The notes below the pieces were generated by a model that saw only the letters and a list, made by a program, of their open reading frames with translations, was not told the DNA's origin and ran no database searches. From NCBI GenBank assembly GCA_028583405.1, contig CM053249.1, positions 35,850,628 to 35,914,627 of the forward strand: a stretch of DNA of 64,000 bases. The letters run 5' to 3'. The translations under genes and the position numbers were made by a program. Positions 59,298 to 64,000 of the stretch are shown here, piece by piece (the first letter of the stretch is position 1; each line of letters begins with the position of its first letter). Origin of the DNA: Pogonophryne albipinna. Taxonomy: Eukaryota > Chordata > Actinopteri > Perciformes > Artedidraconidae.

Positions 59298-61440
59298 CCT
59301 CTTAAGGACGAGCGCCCCCCGATCGGCGCAAGTGAACGTTTTTTTTAGAGACTGAGTCTCAGGGCTTCTTAACATTTCTGAAAACTATTAATGTGTCGCA
59401 CCAGATTAACGGGAAGAATCTCAGCTAACTGACGATACGAACCATTTTTACCAAAACAAAACACAAGTCTCATAAGAAGCATCTAAATGACCCCTGAGCG
59501 AAAAAATGCTAACTCACTTTGGCACAGAACTCAAGATAAAGATACCCTTATTACTTATCATAACTGCACATACAATATATCCGATTAAAGATGAGACTCC
59601 ACAGATTATATAGGTATAGTATCATCACTGGGCAATCAGGACTCGCGACAGGGGAAGCAAACACAGCCATCACAACACGTAGCTTTACGGAGCATTTACG
59701 GGAGATCGTCTCACCTTAGCTGTTATTCTGATCAAAAGACGTGTTCAATGGCATTAACCTCTTTTTCAGGTCTCAGGCTCGAAAATGACATTCCCAGAAC
59801 AAATGACCATATATTCCCTTCTAAAAGGGTTAAATTAATAATCTTTTTTCTCAAAGTAATGATAAACCTGTGAGTTGGATGTAGAAAGGTCAGAATCAAT
59901 ATAGATGTTTTTTATTTTAAAGAAAAGTCAGATTGAACATAGTAAAAAACTGTAAATTATAGTGTAAATAATTGTTTACTTATAGTGAAAACTACCCTTG
60001 GATGATGGTAAGGTAGACTAAAAGCTTTAGGAATCCAAAGTACAACATATAATAAGTACCCTGTATCAAGATTGATGCAAAACAAGTGACATTTGACCTT
60101 TTTAGAGAGGTTTAGCAAAAAAAAACACTTCTGGGGTCATTTGAGTGGATTTTCCATATACCTGGCCCCCCTTGGTCGATTTTGCTGATTGACATCTCTT
60201 CCTAACCGTCAGAGCCAATGGAATCGAGGGAAAGTCCCCCATACACACACAGCTTACCAAATAAGGAGTGAGAGAGATGTGTAGAAAAAGAGGAAGCTGC
60301 GCTAACCTCTGGTGGCTACCATTAGCAGCTAATTTTTCTTCTCCGATTTTTGCATAAAAATGGAATTATGGATTATCAATCATTTGTTCAAAGTGACAGA
60401 CACATTGCTATAACCTATGGATTAACCTTCAGCCTCATTAGTTCTCATTTTAATGCCATTGAACACGACTTTTGATCAGAATAACAGCTAAGGTGAGCAT
60501 ATCTCTGTGTGTTGCTACCAAAAGCTACTCGTGAGTTGTCTGTATTTGCTTCCTCTGTCACAAATTCTGATCGCTCAGTGATGATCCTTATATTTCTATA
60601 ATCTGTGGACTCTCAGGATGTTATCTAAACTTGTTTGTGCAGATCCAATAAGTATATCGATCAGTGTAGCTAGAGTTCTGTGCTAACGGCCTTAAGATTG
60701 TTTCGCTCGTAGCTAATTCAGAGGCTCGGCGCTAGCTTTGTGGGTTTTTAAAGAAGAGGTTAAAACGATAAAAACGCTGCTGAGGGTTAATCCATAGTGT
60801 CCAATTAATGTGTCTGTCACTTTGAAAAAAGTATTTATAATCCATAATTCCATTTTTATGTAAAAATCCGAGAAAAAAAGTTAGCTGCTAATGGTAGCCA
60901 CCAGAGTTATCGCAGCTTCCGGTTTTGGCCACGCGTCTCTCTCACACAGTGTGTGTGTGTGTGGAACTTTCCCTTGATTCCATTGGCTCTAGCGGTTATA
61001 AAGAGATTTCAATCATCAAAATCGACCAAGGGGGGCCAGAGATATGGAAAATCCACCCAAATGATCCCAGAAGTGTTTTTTTTTGCTAAATCTCTCTAAA
61101 AAGGTCAAATTTCACTTGTCTTGCATCAATCTTGATACAAGGTACTTATATGTTGTAGTTTGGATTCCTAAAGCTTTTAGTCTACCATCCCAAGTACTTT
61201 TTTTCTTTTTTGGACGGACACTATAATTTACATTTTTTTACTGTGTTCAATCTGAGTTTACTTTAAAATAAAAACATCTATATTGATTCTGACACGTCTA
61301 CATCCAACTCACAGATGTAACCTTGCTTTGACAAAAGAGATTATTAATGTAACCCTTTTAGAAGGGAAGATATGGTAATTTGTTCTGGGAATGTCATTTT
61401 CGAGCCTGAGACCTGAAAAACAGGCTCGGGGCTTAACAGG
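59298..61440. mobile_element. TTAA-flanked element in L2-C (outer), 2.14 kb
   Basis: Ends CCTCTTAAGG and CTTAACAGG with TTAA on both sides (59294-59297 and 61441-61444). It is in the opposite orientation to the copy in L2-D (B end at left, A end at right). Without the inner insertion it is about 1.14 kb, which may be the basic size of the family. No transposase seen. Confidence 0.85.
59758..60759. mobile_element. TTAA-flanked element nested in a copy of its own family, 1.0 kb
   Basis: Begins CCTCTTTTTCAGGTCTCAGG (A end), ends TTTTTAAAGAAGAGG, and is flanked by TTAA (59754-59757 and 60760-60763). The interrupted outer sequence AATGGCATTAAAACGATAAA is present uninterrupted at about 42003-42022 in the other copy, which proves the insertion. 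Because inner and outer copies face opposite ways, 59758-61440 forms a 1.7-kb imperfect palindrome. Confidence 0.9.
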
Positions 61441-62684
61441 TTAAAGGACAGAAACGACGTTGTTTCTATAGGTAAATACACATTGGAGTTGACAAATATG
61501 ACATGTGGGGTTCCTCAAGGCTCCATCTTGGGGCCTCTTCTCTTTAACATCTACATGCTACCACTGGCTCAGATAATGAAAAACTACAAAATAAGTTACC
61601 ATAGCTATGCGGATGACACCCACATTTACATAACCATTTCACCAGGAGACTATGCCCCAATTCAAACACTGAGTAAGTGCATTGAACAAATCAATGACAG
61701 GATGTGTCAGAACTTTCTCCAATGAAACAAAGATAAAACTGAGGTAATGGTTTTTGGAGCCAAGGCAGAACGTATAAAAGTTAGCGCTGAGCTTCAGTCT
61801 GCAATGTTCAAAACAACAGACAGAGCCAGAAATCTAGGTGTAGTCATGGACTCTGACCTGAGTTTCAACAGTCACATTAAAACAGTTACTAAATCAGCCT
61901 ACTATCACCTAAAGAACATATCTAGAATTAAAAGACTAATGTCACAGCAGGATTTGAAAAAACGTGTACATGCTTTTATCTTCAGTAGACTGGACTACTG
62001 TAATGGTGTCTTTACAGGTCTCACTAAAAAATCTATTAGAAATCTGCAGCTGATTCAGAATGCTGCTGCTCGAGTCCTCACTGACACTAAGAAAGTGGAT
62101 CACATCACTCCTGTTCTGAAGTCTTTACACTGGCTTCCTGTGTGTCAAATAATTGATTTAAAAAATACTGCTGCTGGTTTATAAAGCAATGAATGGTTTA
62201 GGCCCAAAATACATTTCTGACCTCCTGCGAAATTATGAACCATCCAGATCTCTCAGGTCTTCAGGGACTGGTCAGCTTTCTGTCCCCAGAGTCAGAACTA
62301 AACATGGAGAAGCAGCATTCAGTTATTATGCTCCAAATATCTGGAACAAACTCCCAGAAACCTGCAGGTCCGCTGCAACTCTGACTACTTTTAAATCCAG
62401 GCTGAAGACTTTTCTTTTTGTCGCTGCTTTTAATTGAACTATTCATATCTTAAACTGCACTGTAACTTTTATTATCTTTGCTTTTTATCTTTGGTTTTAA
62501 ATGAGTGTTTTTAAATGTTATTTTATATCGTTGCTTTTAAATGAGTGTTTCTAGATATCATTTTATAATATGTATCTTAATGCTCTTAATGTCTTTTATT
62601 TTTGTAAAGCACTTTGAATTTACTTGTGTTGAAAGGTGCTATATAAATAAACTTGCCTTGCCTTGCCTTCAATTTATTTTCTTT

Positions 62685-62813
62685 AGTTCCACCTGGAGTA
62701 AATTCACAATCTACCCAGCAGTATACAAAGTATTTACAACGAGCTGCACATTTACCAGTACCACTCTGGTACTTCTACCGTCGTACAAGATCTGAGTACT
62801 TTTCCCACCACTG
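62685..62813. mobile_element. MITE end fragment, hAT-like
   Basis: GTACTTCTACCGTCGTACAA and GAGTACTTTTCCCACCACTG, the latter at the right end (62794-62813), match the fish MITE terminus seen at 1-184. Only this end is present. It sits just after the L2-C tail. Confidence 0.5.
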
Positions 62814-62921
62814 ATTACATCAGATCATTGTCATATTTTGTATCAGAGTTGTATTAAACAGTTAACCCTCACAACAGTTGTGCAATGGGTTTAAACTTCA
62901 AATATTATAATTCATGGGTAA

Positions 62922-63222
62922 GGCAAGGCAAGGCAAGTTTATTTATATAGCACTTTTCAACACAAGGCAATTCAAAGTGCTTTACAAAAAATGAAAGACA
63001 TTAAGAAAATGGCATTTCATTAAAAAGAAAAGCAAATAAAATAAACATTAAAAGAAAAAAATACATGAATAAAAGTTACAGTGCAGTCTAAGATGTGAAT
63101 AGTTCAATTAAAAGCAGCGACAAAAAGAAAAGTCTTCAGCCTGGATTTAAAAGTAGTCAGAGTTGCAGCGGACCTGCAGGTTTCTGGGAGTTTGTTCCAG
63201 ATATTTGGAGCATAATAACTAA
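62922..63222 (-). mobile_element. Short L2 copy ('L2-E'), 3' end only
   Basis: GGCAAGGCAAGTTTATTTAT at 62929 then the L2-D/L2-C 3' UTR and the last codons of ORF2 (TCRSAATLTTFKSRLKTFLF on the minus strand) to 63222, where similarity stops. A typical severely 5'-truncated LINE insertion, with a possible TAAGG duplication at both sides. Confidence 0.85.
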
Positions 63223-63800
63223 GGTATTGTGCCACTACATTTTTGTTTTTTCTCTTCCCATTGAAGCAGAATGGCAGTGACAATTCACTGTAAATGATTC
63301 TAGGGTATTGTACAAACTGATGAGAACCAACATGTGTAATTTCTGGAGAAATCATAAATGGAAATGATTGTGCAGTCTTTTAACATATAAATCAGTTAAT
63401 ATTATGGGCCATAATCAAGATTTGAAAACATTGTATCAGCCTGGCACTGACGCATCGAACACTCCCCAGGATCGAGGACATTTATATTACCGGGTCGGGT
63501 TCAGTACCCAGCTTTGCTAGTGCAAACGAGTGCTTTGCAACTCATCACCATCATTATGGAGATGTGTGGAAAGGACAACTGGCTCAAAAAAAATTTAAGA
63601 TAAAAAAAAGGCAATCTGCTTCCTTCAATTATTATGAACTCTTCTCTGAGTCTGACGGAGCATAAAGAAGAGCCATCATGGCTACCTACATCGGAATACA
63701 TATATTTACTCCTCAGGTCATCTTTAAGTACAGCCAAACATTTGTCACTCTTATCTTTAAGACTATTATACACTGTCAACAACCAAAACACACAGAATTC
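63223..63800. other. No gene seen
   Basis: Non-coding, AT-rich. Overlapping frames on both strands near 63634-63890 show no conserved motif before the LINE fragment. Confidence 0.4.
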
Positions 63801-63821
63801 AATAAAAAAAACATTGTTTGT

Positions 63822-64000
63822 TGTGTGCGGATACAAGCGGCCGAGATGGGTTTTCTCCGCAGGGTGGCTGGCGTCTCCCTTAAGGAAAAGGTGAGAAGTT
63901 CAGTCATCCGGGAGGGACTCGGAGTTGAACCGCTCCTCCGTCGCGTCGAAAGGAGCCAGTTGAGGTGGTCCTGGGCGCCTCCCTAGGGAGCTGTTCCAGG
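63822..64000 (+). pseudogene. LINE ORF2 C-terminal fragment, cut by window end
   Basis: A plus-strand frame reads MGFLRRVAGVSLKEKVRSSV then IREGLGVEPLLRRVERSQLR, a C-terminal block common to many fish LINE polymerase ORFs. A frameshift after RW leads to a stop at about 63984. The upstream polymerase is not in the window, so it is truncated. I cannot tell which LINE clade it belongs to. Confidence 0.55.

Larger units (their letters stand above)
57670..62437 (+). pseudogene. L2-C ORF2 (endonuclease and reverse transcriptase)
   Basis: Endonuclease blocks: NGGGVAILFND, VALQLKCSS, IYRPPKYC, GDFNIHVDNPQD (57906-57941), then after a stop HVTEPTHNKGHTLDLII and ALSDHSCVFF with the conserved [65 protein letters not shown] (59290), interrupted by the TTAA insert. 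It then resumes with [20 protein letters not shown] and the active site [10 protein letters not shown] (61600-61629), and the C-terminal blocks end at 62437. Dropping 59298-61444 restores frame exactly. Further lesions: a stop after DRGAK (57952), a frameshift at about 58820-58840, an in-frame TGA at 61723-61725 shared with L2-D, and a frameshift near 62160. Catalytic residues of both enzymes remain visible. Confidence 0.88.
57480..62670 (+). mobile_element. L2-group LINE ('L2-C'), plus strand, split by nested TTAA elements
   Basis: Coding from the pre-endonuclease or endonuclease to the C-terminus, then a 3' UTR with GTGCTATATAAATAAACTTG and a CCTTG-type tail (about 62638-62670). Interrupted at 59298-61440. 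It is the most complete L2 in the window and a sister of L2-D. Sequence at 57480-57600 (PIPKRWRRQARKPCG) resembles the basic region ahead of LINE endonucleases, but its link to the rest is uncertain. Confidence 0.85.

Overview
This looks like intergenic or intronic DNA of a teleost fish, probably a percomorph. The evidence is the transposon set: several L2-group LINEs with short tandem 3' tails, a Rex1 LINE, a fish-type L1, a DIRS1-like tyrosine-recombinase retrotransposon, many hAT elements with 8-bp target duplications, TTAA-flanked DNA elements, a tRNA-derived SINE, and long CA tracts. I recognise no host protein-coding gene, tRNA, rRNA, CRISPR array or bacterial-type operon. Nearly every real coding region belongs to a mobile element, and most are broken.

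Layout. 1-4400: mostly unique sequence with MITE fragments, a tRNA-SINE and one non-coding stretch that could be conserved. 4400-7400: a putative solo LTR carrying a 60-bp minisatellite, a short repeat family, and a 5'-truncated L2 on the + strand. 7400-9460: a CpG-rich repeat split by a 1.34-kb hAT element. 9460-13280: mostly unique sequence. 13280-15050: an internally deleted hAT gene and a LINE fragment. 15505-18559: a four-element nest. 19385-26197: a DIRS1-like element with gag, RT/RNase H, tyrosine recombinase, terminal repeats and internal complementary region, interrupted by a 1.66-kb hAT and a solo LTR. 26196-29120: a hAT with a BED-finger transposase split by a microsatellite. 29121-30640: Rex1 carrying an in-frame 33-bp minisatellite. 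30640-38716: mostly unique sequence plus a duplicated 0.6-kb block and a 0.87-kb terminal-inverted-repeat element. 38716-43140: a minus-strand L2 split by a TTAA element. 43452-45810: a full-length hAT whose transposase has one premature stop. 46537-49651: one L2 inside another. 49652-57434: a minus-strand L1 and two copies of a 1.2-1.4-kb transposon whose ends hold palindromic 21-bp arrays. 57480-62670: a plus-strand L2 split by nested TTAA elements. The rest is LINE and MITE debris.

Relationships. Several insertions are supported twice: by target-site duplications and by the host element's sequence or reading frame being restored when the insert is ignored (hAT in DIRS, L2 in L2, TTAA element in L2, palindromic-end transposon in L1). 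They give relative dates for the insertions. The element that looks most likely to be undescribed is the palindromic-end transposon (49652-51056 and 55201-56412). All classifications come from reading the sequence alone; no database search was possible.
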